A stretch of 64,000 bases of DNA from NCBI GenBank assembly GCA_944472135.2, contig OX235262.1:59864440-59928439 (forward strand), in the 5' to 3' direction. This DNA comes from Trichobilharzia regenti. Its lineage: Eukaryota > Platyhelminthes > Trematoda > Strigeidida > Schistosomatidae. The first letter of the stretch is position 1. Every line of letters begins with the position of its first letter. Both the position numbers and the translations under genes were made by a program. The notes under the pieces are model-generated. The model was not told the origin of the DNA and searched no databases. It worked only from the letters and a program-made list of their open reading frames with translations. Below, in pieces: positions 10,507 to 21,796 of the stretch.

Positions 10507-11455
10507 AATTTGCTTTATTCCAAAACAGTACTTATGATAGAGTCAGGAATTCTCAGCATTCACTACAAAGTTGCATCTAATTTACTTCGACAAGCAAGCG
10601 CAAAGTCAAAGACAAAATACAATATTACAGGATTCCTAATAGCAGCCTATTTTGGCATTTACAATAATAATAATAAAGTCGAAATTTCATAAAATGTGTA
10701 GAACAGTGATAATATTCTTGTTAGCTAAAATTGTTAGTTAATTCAAATAGTTTCAGCACTAGATTACAACTGGAAAGGGTAAAAGAGCCGATTTTTTTGC
10801 TAATAACATAGTAAGTTGTAGGTTTTACGCTAAACACTATCGGTGTCACGTAGAATTTGGTCGGGCCAAATGAGGTATCACTGAACTTCTGTAATTGGTT
10901 TTATGTGCGGATATTCTTTTTTAGTGAATTCTAGTCCTACCTGATGAGACGCATCAAGGGAAGACTTCAGAATAAAGAGGGTGTTGATAGTCAGACAATG
11001 TGGATTCAGACCATTTCTCACATGAGTTCGGATGTCTATCGACTACAGTAGTAATGAGATGACTTAGTGGCCCACCAATTGTCCTAGTAACAACTATTTA
11101 GCTTAAACCACTGGCTGATTGCCATAAAAGAGCAATTAATTTTGGAGCTGCCATTATATGTCGAAATTGCCAAAGAAACGGTCAGATAATCAGCGTATCT
11201 GACGAAGCTGAATTCATCCGAAAGAAGTAAGTCATCTAAGAAGAAAGAAAAAAGAAAACGACAGAGAAAAGCACTCTGAAGGATATCATCTTCAGTGAGC
11301 AAGGCATTCTGTTACAGAAATAAGAGTGCAACCATTTAACAGTTTATGACTGGGTTCGTGTCATGGAAATTTTATTTAACAAGAGACATCTAGGTACAGA
11401 ATCAAAAGCAGACCTTTGGGCAAGGAAGGTGCAACAAACATATTTGGTCCCTTTG
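10507..11455 (-). pseudogene. CR1-type non-LTR retrotransposon, internally deleted
   Basis: On the minus strand the order matches the CR1 copy at 47040: YVC.TFLAQRSAFDSVPRCL (RT motif A region, 11344-11430), then FLCRFLFSFFLDDLLLSDEF and VRYADYLTVSLA at 11084-11302 (the catalytic YADD is YADY here), then SQWFKLN. After an internal deletion come the C-terminal segment (about 10900-11080) and the 3' end with GGAATAAAGC (at 10507-10530). Stops and frameshifts are frequent. The 3' UTR is shared with the copy at 28990. Confidence 0.75.
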
Positions 11456-11539
11456 TCTATGGAAGAAACATTATTATGAAGCAGGATGGCAACAGCATAT
11501 AAGAATTTATTGCGCAGCAAATGTACGGAATGAAATGCA

Positions 11540-11760
11540 GATACGTAGAGTAGACCATTATATGACATCACGCTGCAAGTTATCAAGTGGAACTCGAACC
11601 GGAAACGACAATTTTAACGTCCATGGGGTTGACATCAAGGAGATCATTTGACGAGTAAATGAAAATTAATAAGCCGTCGTGTGGCTAGCTAGAAAAGATA
11701 GCAAGGAAGAGAGTAAAGCATAAACGCATCGCTGAAGCTCCATGGCTCATTGAGAAAATA
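11540..11760 (+). pseudogene. RTE 3' fragment
   Basis: Matches the last part of the intact RTE: TGACATCACGCTGCAAG, AAGTGGAACTCGAACCGGAA (LEWNP.G), then GGAGATCATTTGACGAG (WRRSCEEE segment) and TGAAGCTCCATGG at the 3' end. Heavily mutated. It adjoins the CR1 copy on the opposite strand. Confidence 0.65.
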
Positions 11761-12564
11761 ACTGTACAATAGGGTTGATATTACTTGGATATCAAGACAT
11801 AACTAGAGAGAAGATACAGTTGTCTCAATAGTCCGTACTCATAACATCAAAAGCTCTCCATAAATTCTGTCTTCCCAACGTTTATCTCAGCTGATAGTAT
11901 CGACTTCATTGAAGAAAGTATCTTAATGAATTTAGTTATTTCCCACAGAAATTTCGGGATGAAAAATGGCAGTGTGTGTAGGGGGAAGGGAATTACGCAA
12001 TATGCATTTCAACAAAATAGTTGCTTTCTAACTTTCTCTCTCTTCCCTTGTTCCTTCCAAAAAAGTCATTCTAAATTGTATCAACTTTTCAATCAATTTT
12101 CTAAGCACAGAAAAACCAATAGAATATCTGTCAAACTATATAGATGATGAGGTAAAATAAAATTTATTTCATTTTATGACTGACTTTTTATGTAATGGGA
12201 GACAGGCGATTCAATCAGTTTAATTGTACACATAGAGTAAGAGAGATTTTTTACACTTCCTGAATTTTAATTGAAGCATTTATAGGAATTGGGAAATTTT
12301 TAATTTAGCTAAAGGCAGAATATGAATGGACAGAAAAAAATAACAGAATATCAATGATGTGGTACTTGAAGGTTGTCTCTTCTATTCTTCATTGGGACAC
12401 GTAAACATACACAAAGATTCTCCTTAAGCTTCACCAGTGATTTTAACCTGCATCCTAACTAACATTCAGTATAAGAAAGGAACTTGAGCTCTGTGGCAGA
12501 GTATAATTCTATTAAAGTGATGTGGTATTTTGAAGTGTTTACTTTCTGAGGATTTGACTGCTTA
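11761..12564. other. no gene or repeat recognised
   Basis: AT-rich non-coding sequence. The open frame at 11926-12147 has no motif and a low-complexity composition. Confidence 0.45.
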
Positions 12565-12895
12565 CAATTTTGATCACGGATTGGTATCATCTGCGGAACC
12601 GTTTAAAACTGGGGAGTACTAGACAGCTGTTCCTTCTTTGTTTAGAACTTTTCATTGGTACGTAACCATGACTCCACTGGGATGGGATCCAGAGCCTTTG
12701 GACTGCAGGGCGAGCTCATAGACCTGACAGAAGCTAGAATTTACAGTCGTTGGATGCCGTACCAGTGGCTAAATGATCAGTGAGCTCGTCTCATAACATG
12801 AAAGTTCTGGGTTCGATCTCCAGCAGACTAATGTGTGTCCACTGTTGAAGAGTCTCAAACTAGTACGACAAAGTATTATTTCCTAGCGATGTTAT
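12565..12895. repeat. hammerhead SINE pair, head to head, decayed
   Basis: Minus copy about 12565-12735 (tail GATTGGTATC, then GTACTAGACAGCTG and a damaged hammerhead). Plus copy about 12755-12895 with A box GTGGCTAAATGATC, B box GGGTTCGATCTCC and hammerhead remnant GTTGAAGAGTCTCAAACTAG. Both cores are mutated. Confidence 0.7.
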
Positions 12896-13224
12896 CTGTA
12901 AAGAGAAGCTTCCAGCAGATCGAGTGGAAACTCTAAGTAGTACATGAGAAAGACAGATCAATGAAGTGCTGGTAATAAGTAAGTAGGAGAAAACTGAAGG
13001 TATTGTATGATTTCACAATATAAAGAGGACATACTTGAAAATCTACGAAGAAAGCTGGAGTTAGGGTGGCATTCAAACCTACAAACTGACTCACAAGACA
13101 AGCTCTGTAAGCTTGAGGACGCTATCAACTTAATTAGATGAAATAATGTCATCTACAAGATAACTTTCAGTGGCAGTGAAGTGGATTACAATAGTCAATG
13201 CAGGTGGTCAGGCGTAGTCAGATT

Positions 13225-13585
13225 GTTGACTTCGGAATGACTGTTCCCACGAAGATGAATAAATTAGAGAAAAACTCAACAACCGCAGTGCGTGCGTTAG
13301 CACACAATCACACAATAGATTGGAAAAGACAAGCAATTCTTAAAAGTAAAAGAGGTGAATAAAGAGGGAGGATAACCACTAAATCCTTGTTCATCATATC
13401 TACTCTGAAGAAGTGCAACATGGATAACGCAACATTTGTATAAGAAATGTGAAAAATATCGTTAATTATAAAGTTAAAGGATGAGAAAGTAGTAGCTACA
13501 TAAACAAAATCTCGAAGTTATCAGTATGCTTGATGCGATTATCAACAATGGACTGTGCTCAAAATGGCATCAGTAAATGAGTAAT
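13225..13585 (+). pseudogene. Penelope-like element C, C-terminal fragment and tail
   Basis: Translation gives FGMTVPTKMNKLEK then AVRALAHNHTIDWKRQAILK, paralleling SANALHALIHNHTVGW in the copy at 57595, a conserved stretch downstream of the GIY-YIG core. The fragment ends in the hammerhead-like tail CTGTGCTCAAAATGGCATC at about 13550. The N-terminal RT and GIY core are absent. Confidence 0.65.
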
Positions 13586-13759
13586 AATGTATCGTCGTGG
13601 GGTTTTATCAAACAAAATTGTACTACGAAGGACATCTTGTATATCTATATCATTAGTGAAAAATTATCCCATTCCAGTAGTTCGAAGACAAAATGGAGAG
13701 TGTCAAAGAATAGTCGGAGGTGGGAAAACTTTGAACAATCATGAACAATCAGTTAAATT

Positions 13760-14000
13760 TTTATATTCCTTGTATTCCAAGTGGGACATAGGGCTTGAGG
13801 CTTGAATTTTGAAGTTTCTGGTTATGGTACTGATTTACTTTTCACGGTATGGGTTCACTAGCCTCATCCCAACCTTCTTTCTTTTCCGGTCCTACCACTG
13901 TCTTGTAAACTAGGTGAAGTTTAAAATTGGTTCGGCCTGGAGTCGAACCCGGACCACTTACATGGTCAGTTAGTATTTCACCGTTGAACCAACGACGTGG
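13760..14000 (-). repeat. tRNA-headed SINE with RTE-type tail, minus copy
   Basis: On the minus strand: head with A-box-like TGGTTCAACGG and B box GGGTTCGACTCC, body CATACCGTGAAAAG with a GGCTAGTGAACCC variant, and the 3' tail AGCCCTATGTCCCACTTGG. Full length but diverged. Confidence 0.7.
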
Positions 14001-14004
14001 ATTA

Positions 14005-14275
14005 AACGAAAGTTGAAATTGGCAATAAAAGTATTGGACAGCTGTTGCATCCTAGTCTGGGAATAATAGGCAGCACGTACCCACTTGGGTCCCAATGACT
14101 GAACGGTATACCAGCTCGCCTTGTAACCGGAAGCTCCTGGGCTCGAACCCCGGTGGTAGGTGCGTACTGCTGATTATTTCCAAACTAGGATGAAACAGCT
14201 ATCCAGTACTCCCTGGTTTTAATGGTTCTCTAACTGATAACAATCCTTGATCATCTCGTAAAAACAAATCTAATC
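14005..14275. repeat. hammerhead SINE pair, head to head
   Basis: A truncated minus copy (14005-14090) joins a plus copy (14090-14275) with A box TGACTGAACGG, B box GGGCTCGAACCCC and a well-kept hammerhead at 14160-14210: GTACTG pairs with CAGTAC and stem III is ACAGCTAT. The first core box is CTGATTA rather than CTGATGA, so invariant G8 is lost and cleavage is unlikely. Confidence 0.75.
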
Positions 14276-15179
14276 TTTACAAACGAACTATTGAAAAAAG
14301 AAATAATAATAATAAATAAAAGTATTTGAAACAGCAGAGAAAACCATATGACGTTATATAGGTCTTTCTTCTCTCTCATATACTGTAGGAATGTTCCTGA
14401 ATTCTTCTTTTTTTCTAGTGCTTTGAGAACTTAAATCAACTTCTATACATATGCTCGTCAACATAACTAGATAGTCTGTTTTAGAATCCATTCATACTTC
14501 TTGTTTTTCTCCTTTGATTTTTATCGATGAAACTATTGTGTATACAATAATGAGAAACTAGATCGGGAACAAACTGGTGGCGTAACCGATTCATGGCACT
14601 TACGAGCTGATTTGACTGAATACAGACGCTTTATCCATCCTCATCATACAGACTAACAGAAGCCATTGATCGTATGGTAGAAAATCATGCGTTCAGTTCT
14701 ATCAAAAGATTTTATTACAGAAACGACTTTGGAATATATTACGAGATGAAGAAGTTAAAAGAAGCAAACTGTAATGATGGTACAAGCAAAACAGTACTCA
14801 GAAGTAAATTAAAAAGTGGAAGTCATTGAAAGATAGAGACCAAATGAAGATTAGGGAATGAAAATATACTTGGACGGGTCAGTGAACCCAGGTCAGGGAA
14901 TTGTTATTTATCCTAATCAACACTGGTTCTGTATAGCACCGATCATGTTTCCTTCAAAATCATTACTAGTTGTTAATTAGTTCTCAGACATGTTATCTGG
15001 CTTGTAACTTAAGAGTAGAGGTAATAGCTCATTTATGATGAATGATGAAGTGTAGTATATGACTATTAAGTAATCAGTCACCATTCCTGTAATTTTCCAC
15101 CGTCCATTCACTGTTTGTGAGAAATGACCACTTAGCCCCATCTTCATTCATTATGAATCAGTCGTATAACAGTTTTGAA
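14276..15179. other. no gene or repeat recognised
   Basis: AT-rich sequence. An open, weakly coding-like stretch near 14690-14830 has no motif I can assign. Confidence 0.4.
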
Positions 15180-15640
15180 TACGAATTGAATTCATTTGAA
15201 GAATCACTGAAAACTAGGGAGTACTTGACAGCTGTACTACCCTAGTTTGAGATTCTTCACAAGTTTGGTTGCATCATCCCACAAGGGATAGGAACCAGGA
15301 CTTTCACACTGCATGACGGACTTGTATACCATTCACCTACTGAGACGGAATCCAGCAGTTCATCAGTCCTAACTTCTACCAGTTCAAGGTTTCAGTGTTA
15401 CAGCAAGCCAATGTCACTGGTGAGTATCTGTTCTCATACCAAGCTTGATGAGCTCCGCTGGTCGTGGCTTCATGCTAGGAATTCAGACTTAGCCTTGTAA
15501 CTTGAAAGTCCTGGTTTCAATCCCTGCTGTAATGCATACTTCTGAACAGTCACAAAGTAGAATGAAATAGCTGTACCGTACTCTAATGTTTTCAGTAGTT
15601 CTCAAACCGAAATCCTTTTGTGATCAAAATCGAAATCAAC
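15180..15640. repeat. hammerhead SINE pair, head to head, decayed
   Basis: Minus copy about 15180-15480 (GTACTTGACAGCTGTACTAC, hammerhead broken, leader retained to about 15470) and plus copy about 15480-15640 with the tail TTCTCAAACCGAAATCC. Neither ribozyme core is intact. Confidence 0.65.
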
Positions 15641-15906
15641 CAACCCCTAAGTAGCCTCATGTAAAATACACAGGCCTGATTTAACATGATATGAAATGAA
15701 TTATCTGTCTAGACTACTATTCAGTCCACTGAAGTTATTTCTTCACTTCTTATCGGTATCGTTTAATGATTCTAAGAGTAATTCATATTCTCTTCTTCCA
15801 GGGTTGACTTAGCAATACTATTGATCCACTGATTAGGAACCAAACAGCTGCGTAATATCAAGAAACAAGATATTTCATATTAAATTACTTTACAAACTAT
15901 TTTATA

Positions 15907-16173
15907 CGGTAGCAGTTTAAAGTATGTACAATAAAGTACTTTTCTTTTCCATCCTATATCCTGTTAACCCTTTTATGTTACATTTGACGCACATATTTAC
16001 ATTCTTCAGCAGTTCCGTTTGTCTTGATTTTCTATTTTGTCGCTGTCGCTATTTTAGAAGAGGGGTTTTGAAGTCACAGCATGTTTTTTCCTTCTCTCTA
16101 CTCTTTTCTCTCGATTTCTTTCTCCTCCACTTTTTCATTGTCTCATCTTATAAGCACGTCAAAGACTTTAAAA
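15907..16173 (+). repeat. left arm of a 267-bp inverted repeat
   Basis: Reverse complement of 17385-17650 at high identity, starting CGGTAGCAGTTTAAAG. Both arms contain GTCGCTGTCGCTATTTTAG and the same C/T-rich stretch. The long open frames on each arm are the same non-coding sequence read twice. The identity of the repeated unit is unknown. Confidence 0.85.
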
Positions 16174-16379
16174 AGACTTTAGACGTCTAAATAAATTTCA
16201 GAGTAATAAACTCCTGTCTTACTATGTCATCCTTATTCTGACTGACTCCGACATTATCATTCCTGACGAGTGTGTAGTGGACTGTCTAGAAAGCTCAATA
16301 ACATAACAAGTATGTGAATCAAAAAATCCAAGTTAATGAGATGATGGTAAAACAGTTTGTTATTGAAATATACAGTAAT

Positions 16380-16795
16380 GAGTTATATTAATTAAACGGT
16401 TACTTGGATATTCAGTTAAAATCCACTGCTACAAATTGTTAATGTGATCCACAGAAGAGTTCAATGCTGGAATCGTGTCTACTGATAGAATTTGTGCACC
16501 GGTTGTAGAACTGTCTTCGGGTGAGGATAAGAGGTTCCTGTAAACCTGTAAAATAATACAACACAATTATAAATGGAGCAAGTAGACAGTATAAACCAGC
16601 GAGAAGACGACCAACAGTAAGTACACTATATTTTAGACTGCACTCGGAAGACATTTATATTCCAACCTGAATCGTTTTAAACAAAAGTCATGTACAATGT
16701 CTCTAATTTCACAATCTAACAAAAATGTGTACAATCATATTGTTAAGTACTCTACAAGTGTAGTTGAAATGACGCTACACAGATAAGTGAGTAGA
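16380..16795 (+). repeat. 415-bp direct repeat, copy 1
   Basis: Collinear with 21797-22213 (starts at a GAGTTAT..TTAATTAAACGG boundary, ends CAGATAAGT). Contains TGTGCACCGGTTGTAGAA and a strong splice-donor-like GTAAGT at 16617. An ORF present in copy 2 is broken by a stop here. The family is unknown to me. Confidence 0.8.
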
Positions 16796-16984
16796 ATAAA
16801 TGACCCTCCTTCATACTTTTTCAGTTGATTGTTGTGATTGTTGCCTGTCTTTCTTGGCAGTCAGGTATCTTCATCACCTTTGTCTACTGCATGTTCACTT
16901 GAAGTCCTGTCTTTTCTGTCTTTTATGTCAACTTGCTGGTATTCACTTACACATCTTCGAGTTTGTTTATTTTTTTATTTTTTG

Positions 16985-17160
16985 ATTACAGCTTGATTCC
17001 ACACAGTATTTTTGGTACAGTATGGAATTTTCAGCATGGATATCGGTAGCCCGAATTTTGCAGACCGATCATAGATATCAGGTGTGCGTCGGCAGGGGAT
17101 CGAACCTCGGACCATGTTCATAGTCGGTGAGAGTCCTAACCACTGTGCCACCGGTGCATA
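16985..17160 (-). repeat. tRNA-headed SINE with CR1-type tail, minus copy
   Basis: On the minus strand: tRNA-like head with A box TGGCACAGTGG and B box GGTTCGATCC, then CACACCTGATATCTATGATC, then a tail ATGCTGAAAATTCCATACTG and GTGTGGAATCAAGCTGTAAT, which follows the 3' end of the CR1 elements (CGCTGAAAATTTCATACCTG ... GGAATAAAGCTG). Other copies: 32307, 45330 and 63699. Confidence 0.85.
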
Positions 17161-17384
17161 TATTTTATATAAAAACCTAAATGAAAAATAGCTTCTTTTT
17201 TAGCTGCTGAACAAATGAAGATGGACATGTGAACTTATGTTAATCTTATATAACTGCTTAGGTATATAAAACTACTAGTTTTCGATTCCTACCAATGATA
17301 CTGCTCTAACTGATACTAATTTACTGATAATACGTAATAGAGAATTTTTACAGGACTCTAAATGCATTAGCCTACATTTGGACA

Positions 17385-17650
17385 TTTTAAAGTCTTTGAC
17401 GTGCTTATAAGATGAGACAATGGAAAAGTGGAGGAGAAAGAAATTGAGAGAAAGGGGTAGAGAGAAGGAAAAAACATGCTGCGACTTCAAAACCCCTCTT
17501 CTAAAATAGCGACAGCGACACAATGGAAAATAAAACAAACGGAACTGCTGAGAAAAGTAAATATGTGCGTCAAATGTAACATAAAAGGGTTAACAGGATA
17601 TAGGATGGAAAACAAAAGTACTTTATTGTACATACTTTAAACTGCTACCG
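17385..17650 (-). repeat. right arm of a 267-bp inverted repeat
   Basis: Partner of 15907-16173. It adjoins the minus-strand PLE at 17651. The 1.2 kb between the arms holds the 415-bp repeat and a CR1-tailed SINE. Confidence 0.85.
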
Positions 17651-18285
17651 CAGATAACAGTTTGATTTCTTCTCTCCAATTTGTCGTTGTTGGGCTAATA
17701 GAATTTTCCAGATGTCCCGTTGGACAAGTGTTGAATCGTTTCTATTACACGTGTTGATTTGCAGTTGATTCGATAAACAAAGCTTCCATTATCAATCTCT
17801 CCCTCCGTTCACCCTGTGACATTAGATTTGAAAACTGTCATCTTTTACCATCCATCCTATATTATGGTTTTGTGCAATTGTATGTAGTGACTGGTATAGC
17901 TGAACTATTCTTTAGATTTCTTACCTTATTTCGGTCAACCAATCTAGATTTCTCTAGGTTTTTATGCTCGGTTAGTTTCACTGACTATCCCTGTTCTACT
18001 ACCTCGACCTATGTATTTGATCTGACAATCATTCCAACAGGGTATGAGATAAACTAAATTGTTTTGTTTCAAAGGCTTCACAGGATTGATCCTTTAACCG
18101 ACAAAGCTTGTTTCTAATTGAGTTTGTGGTTGGTTTGAATGCCAGTCACTTTTATTCCTGCCGGCATTGTTAAGAATTCTGCGTAAGCTGGTTTCCGAGG
18201 TTCCTTTATTGTATGGAATTACTACTGTTGATTTCGATTCCTTATTGATGGTGTTGTCATTGTCCTGCAGCAAAATCTAGATTGG
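17651..18285 (-). pseudogene. Penelope-like element A, minus copy, linker and GIY-YIG region
   Basis: Same element as 3998-5240. On the minus strand VIPYNKGTSETSLRRILNNA is followed in another frame by LVYLIPCWNDCQIKYIGRGS, the endonuclease signature. The equivalent of the linker ORF ends at the same VG-stop as in the first copy, so the two copies share ancestral damage and were probably spread as a defective master. It ends near 17700, shortly before the 267-bp arm. Confidence 0.8.
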
Positions 18286-18690
18286 TTCACACAAATAAGG
18301 CAAGAAATCTAGAGAATAGTTCAGCTATACCACTCACTACATACAATTGCACAAAACCATAATATAGGATGAATGGGAAAGGATGACAGTTTTCAAATCT
18401 AATGTCACAGGGTGAATGGAGGGAGAGATTGATAATGGAAGCTTTGTTTATCGAATCAACTGCAAATCAACACGTGTAATAGAAACGATTCAACACTTGT
18501 CCAACGGGACATCTGGAAAATTCTATTAACCCAACAACGACAAATAGGTGAGAACAAAGAACACCATAAAACTCGAGTTTCGAAGTCATGTGATTATAAT
18601 CGATATGATGATATGAATATTAAGTTTTTTTGGAAACGTCGTCATCAAGTAAATAATACTGTCTCTCCACTGTGAGATATATCTAGTAAA
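18286..18690 (+). pseudogene. Penelope-like element A, plus copy joined back to back
   Basis: Begins where the minus copy starts and carries only the 3' portion: GGGTGAATGGAGGGAGAGAT (WRERLITEA segment), TTCAACACTTGTCCAACGGG, then the hammerhead-like tail GGAAACGTCGTCATCAAG. Together with 17651-18285 it forms an inverted PLE pair of the kind described for Penelope elements. Confidence 0.8.
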
Positions 18691-18719
18691 CAAACTAATA
18701 TGGAATTACATTAATTTTT

Positions 18720-19245
18720 AATAATCTCACCCTGTTCAAAATAGCATGTAATGACTGCGACGTCAGTTATTTAGAACGAACTAGTAGATCGGAGTGAATT
18801 AGATTATTGGAACATAAAGGTTTAATTAGACCGGAATGATTGACTCTGCTAAGTTAAATATCCTGGAAAAAACGCAGCCATTGCACTGACCTGAAATGCA
18901 AGTAATCACAAAATAGGGTAGGGTAGGTTGAGAGTATTAAAAAGTAGTTAGGTGGAAAGAGCGAGAGAGAGGTTAATCACTGAAGCTTTACTAATCCTTT
19001 CAATACCGCTTACATGCAGTCGAAGTAACTCAACGCCTATCCTAGAGACATAGGAAGTGGGAGCAAACAACAAGAGGAAGAGGGAGAGACAGCAGAATTA
19101 TATATATGTATATATTTATATGCATAAGAAAAATTACGAAACGTCATGACTAAAATTGATGTGATTATGAGCAATCTATTCATGCTTGAAACCTTGTCAT
19201 CCAGTTATTAATACTGCATCACTGTGTGGTTTTTACCACACTGCT
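18720..19245 (+). pseudogene. Penelope-like element C, GIY-YIG C-terminal fragment
   Basis: Translation gives CDVSYLERTSRSE (family form CEVNYTGQTSRSG at 57600), IRLLEHKGLIRPE and, further on, ERERLITEALLI. Stops interrupt it. The tail has TGATGTGATTATGAGCAATC and TTGAAACCTTGTCATCCAG, the hammerhead-like segment. Confidence 0.7.
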
Positions 19246-19249
19246 CTAG

Positions 19250-19515
19250 TTCTCTGCTGATATTCAGACATAGTGCTCAACAAATGAAGATTGGTTGGAC
19301 ATACTCTGAGGAGAAAATCAAGTGATGTCACAGATGTAGTAGATTATTGATTGTTACATGAATGTGATGTAACAGATTTGTCGTCTAGGACTGACACTGA
19401 GAAGATTATGTGAGACGAAATTAAGCCTTTTGGATAATGGGAAAGTCAGTTAAAATTGACCACAGAGAGATGAGAGTGGAGCTGAGATATGCTTCTGGAG
19501 AGCTGTTCGACACAT
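19250..19515 (+). pseudogene. RTE 3' fragment
   Basis: Translation of AATGAAGATTGGTTGGACAT and following bases matches the KWRWIGHTLRRKSSDVTD segment of RTE, then a WRR-like and a final GGAGCTGAGATATGC segment. Degenerate; stops in frame. Confidence 0.6.
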
Positions 19516-19624
19516 AATGAATAATAATAAATGGTATAATTCATGACATCTCCCCTTCTATCTTTACATCAAATAGAAGGCAGTAAAGAGGAGATACAGT
19601 CAAAATTCATAGATTATCATTTGA

Positions 19625-21240
19625 GACAACGTGAAAAGATCCAACTCAACAGACAGAGCTTCAGCTAATCAAACTATTGAAAAAAAGAAGAAAAAATCAA
19701 TTATTGATATAGAAGTACATGAACAACTTCACCCATCGGCTTCTACATCGCCACGAATGTACGGACTATCCAAAGTGCACAAAAAAGACGTTCCACTCCG
19801 CCCAATATTAGATATGATTAATTCGCTATATCAACTAATCGCGAAGTGGCTGGCTGAAATTCTTGGACCAGTGAAAGAAAAACTGCTGAGATATAACCTC
19901 CGCGACACATTCCATTTCATCATGGCAGTTAAAAACGTCAACCTCACAGATAAAAAAGTGGTCTTCTAGACGTCGTCTCTCTTTTCACCAATGTTCCACT
20001 GACAGAAACTCTATGTTTCCTGTGTGACTTCATCTAATGCAACAGCATAGATGTCGGCATTCTGATACATTACCTAAAAGGAGATGTTACTACGTTGTAC
20101 CTTCGACGTCTGCTTCAGATTCAACGATAAAAATCTACACACATACAGATAGTGTGGCAATGGGCTCTTCACTGGGAGCCCTCTTGGCCGACTGTTTTAT
20201 GGTCAGCCTCGGAAACAACTTCTTATCATCGACCATCACTGATCTCCATCTTTACAAGAGATATATTGATGATACTTTCATCATTTGTGATGAGAACCTA
20301 GACCTTGAAAACTTACTTTAAACATCAACAACGCACATCGAAACATCAACTTTACTCTTGAAGCTGAATCCCACGGAATGTCTCACTTCGTCAACGTGGA
20401 TCTGACAAGAAACGCCAACAACTCTCTGAAAAGGTCCATGTACAAAAATCCCACGTGGAATGGACAATTCATCAACTTTCAAAGCTTTGTGCCCCCAAGT
20501 AGAAAGAGGAACCTGATATACTCTTTTCCCTAGAGGATTCGGAAGATATGACACGAGGAAATGATTGGCGAAGAACTGAGTAATCTCCAAAAAACCCTGA
20601 TGGAAAACGGTTTTCCACTCAGGTTCATAGACACGAATATCAAAGCAAAGAAGACTTCTGAACAAGTCCAATCCGTCCAGAAGAAGATTCTTCTACCTAA
20701 TCTGGAATTCAAAAGTGACAGTGAGGCAGAAATCCTTCGTAAACAACTCTCTTAATCTTTGAGGAGAACATACTTCGCCGCATGTCTACGTCCGACGTTT
20801 TCCTGAAAAAAACTGTCCAGCCACCAATCGAAAGACAAGCTGTCGCATTGTGCCACTTCAGTATGCATATATCAGTTTACTTGCTCTTGCGAAGCTGAGT
20901 ACATTGGGTGTACCACTCACCAAAATCCAGCCTGGCTAGCAAAAGGAAAACGAAAACGTGTAAATATTTCGGTGGCAGAACATCTAGTCAGTTCAGGACA
21001 TTCAGTGCCATTCTAAACATTCTTCAAAATAGCATACAAGATTGCATCAAACCAATGAAAGGGAGTAAAATTAAGACGTCTGAGCATAGCCGAGGCACTA
21101 GCTATCCAAATCTCAAATCCACGCTATGCATCCAAAGGAAGTACATCCGTCCCTGCCATCGTTGTCATAAACAGGTAATTCTTTTAATAGTGACTATCCC
21201 ATTACCCTTTCTCATCTAAACTTATTGTTAATTCATGTTA
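19625..21240 (+). pseudogene. Penelope-like element B, reverse transcriptase plus GIY-YIG
   Basis: The best PLE coding region in the window. In order: SPRMYGLSKVHKKDVPLRPI (19740-19810), LDVVSLFTNVPLTETL (motif A, after a frameshift near 19970), TDSVAMGSSLGALLADCFM and YKRYIDDTFII (20252-20284, catalytic YIDD retained), then NLQKTLMENGFPLRFID (20585-20635), and after further frameshifts the endonuclease signature TCSCEAEYIGCTT (20880-20920) and EHLVSSGHSV (20980-21005), ending with LSIAEALAIQISNPRYAS. At least three frameshifts and stops make it a pseudogene, but the catalytic motifs are well preserved, so it is younger than PLE-A and PLE-D. The AT-rich 3' part runs to about 21795. PLE proteins copy RNA using the GIY-YIG nick at the target, usually with telomeric or genomic insertion. 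Confidence 0.85.
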
Positions 21241-21796
21241 TTTTTAAGTTTTTCTTAATCCCTATTTACACTACCCTATTTTCATATCTTAACTTCCTGT
21301 CTATTTTGTCATTTTATTATTTCTACATATTTAATCCCTAATCACATAAACAATTATTCGTCACATTAGTTATGACCCCCCACTAGATTTTTTATCCAAA
21401 CATCCTGTCTATTTTTGTTAGTGCTACATTTGTAACCCCCAATTGCACAATATGTCAATCTTCTCAGTAATTATGATGCTGCTCTGTTTGAGTTTTATCC
21501 GTCCCCCTGTTTATTATGGCATTTTAATTCCTAATTGTAATTTCACTAATTTGACCTTTGACCTGAAATATTTATTTCTAGGATGATACTACAATCTATC
21601 TACCTTACTGTATTCTGTATTCGGTCTCCATGTTTATTACACTTTGTAATTTTATTAGTTTGACCTTTCACAAGAATATTTCTGGAACTTTCCCACCCAT
21701 TTATCATAAATACACAAATGTACAGCTTACTTGATGACTTCACTGAAAGGAAAATTTTCATCGCTCTAACTGTTTTTTCATTATTCCCTATGATCA

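Noticed and set aside
15924..16190. Phe/Ser-rich frame at 15924-16190 and its near-identical partner at 17275-17538, suggesting a duplicated membrane protein gene
   Set aside because: Both are the same C/T-rich inverted-repeat arm read in the same sense; no start context, splice sites or conserved motif.
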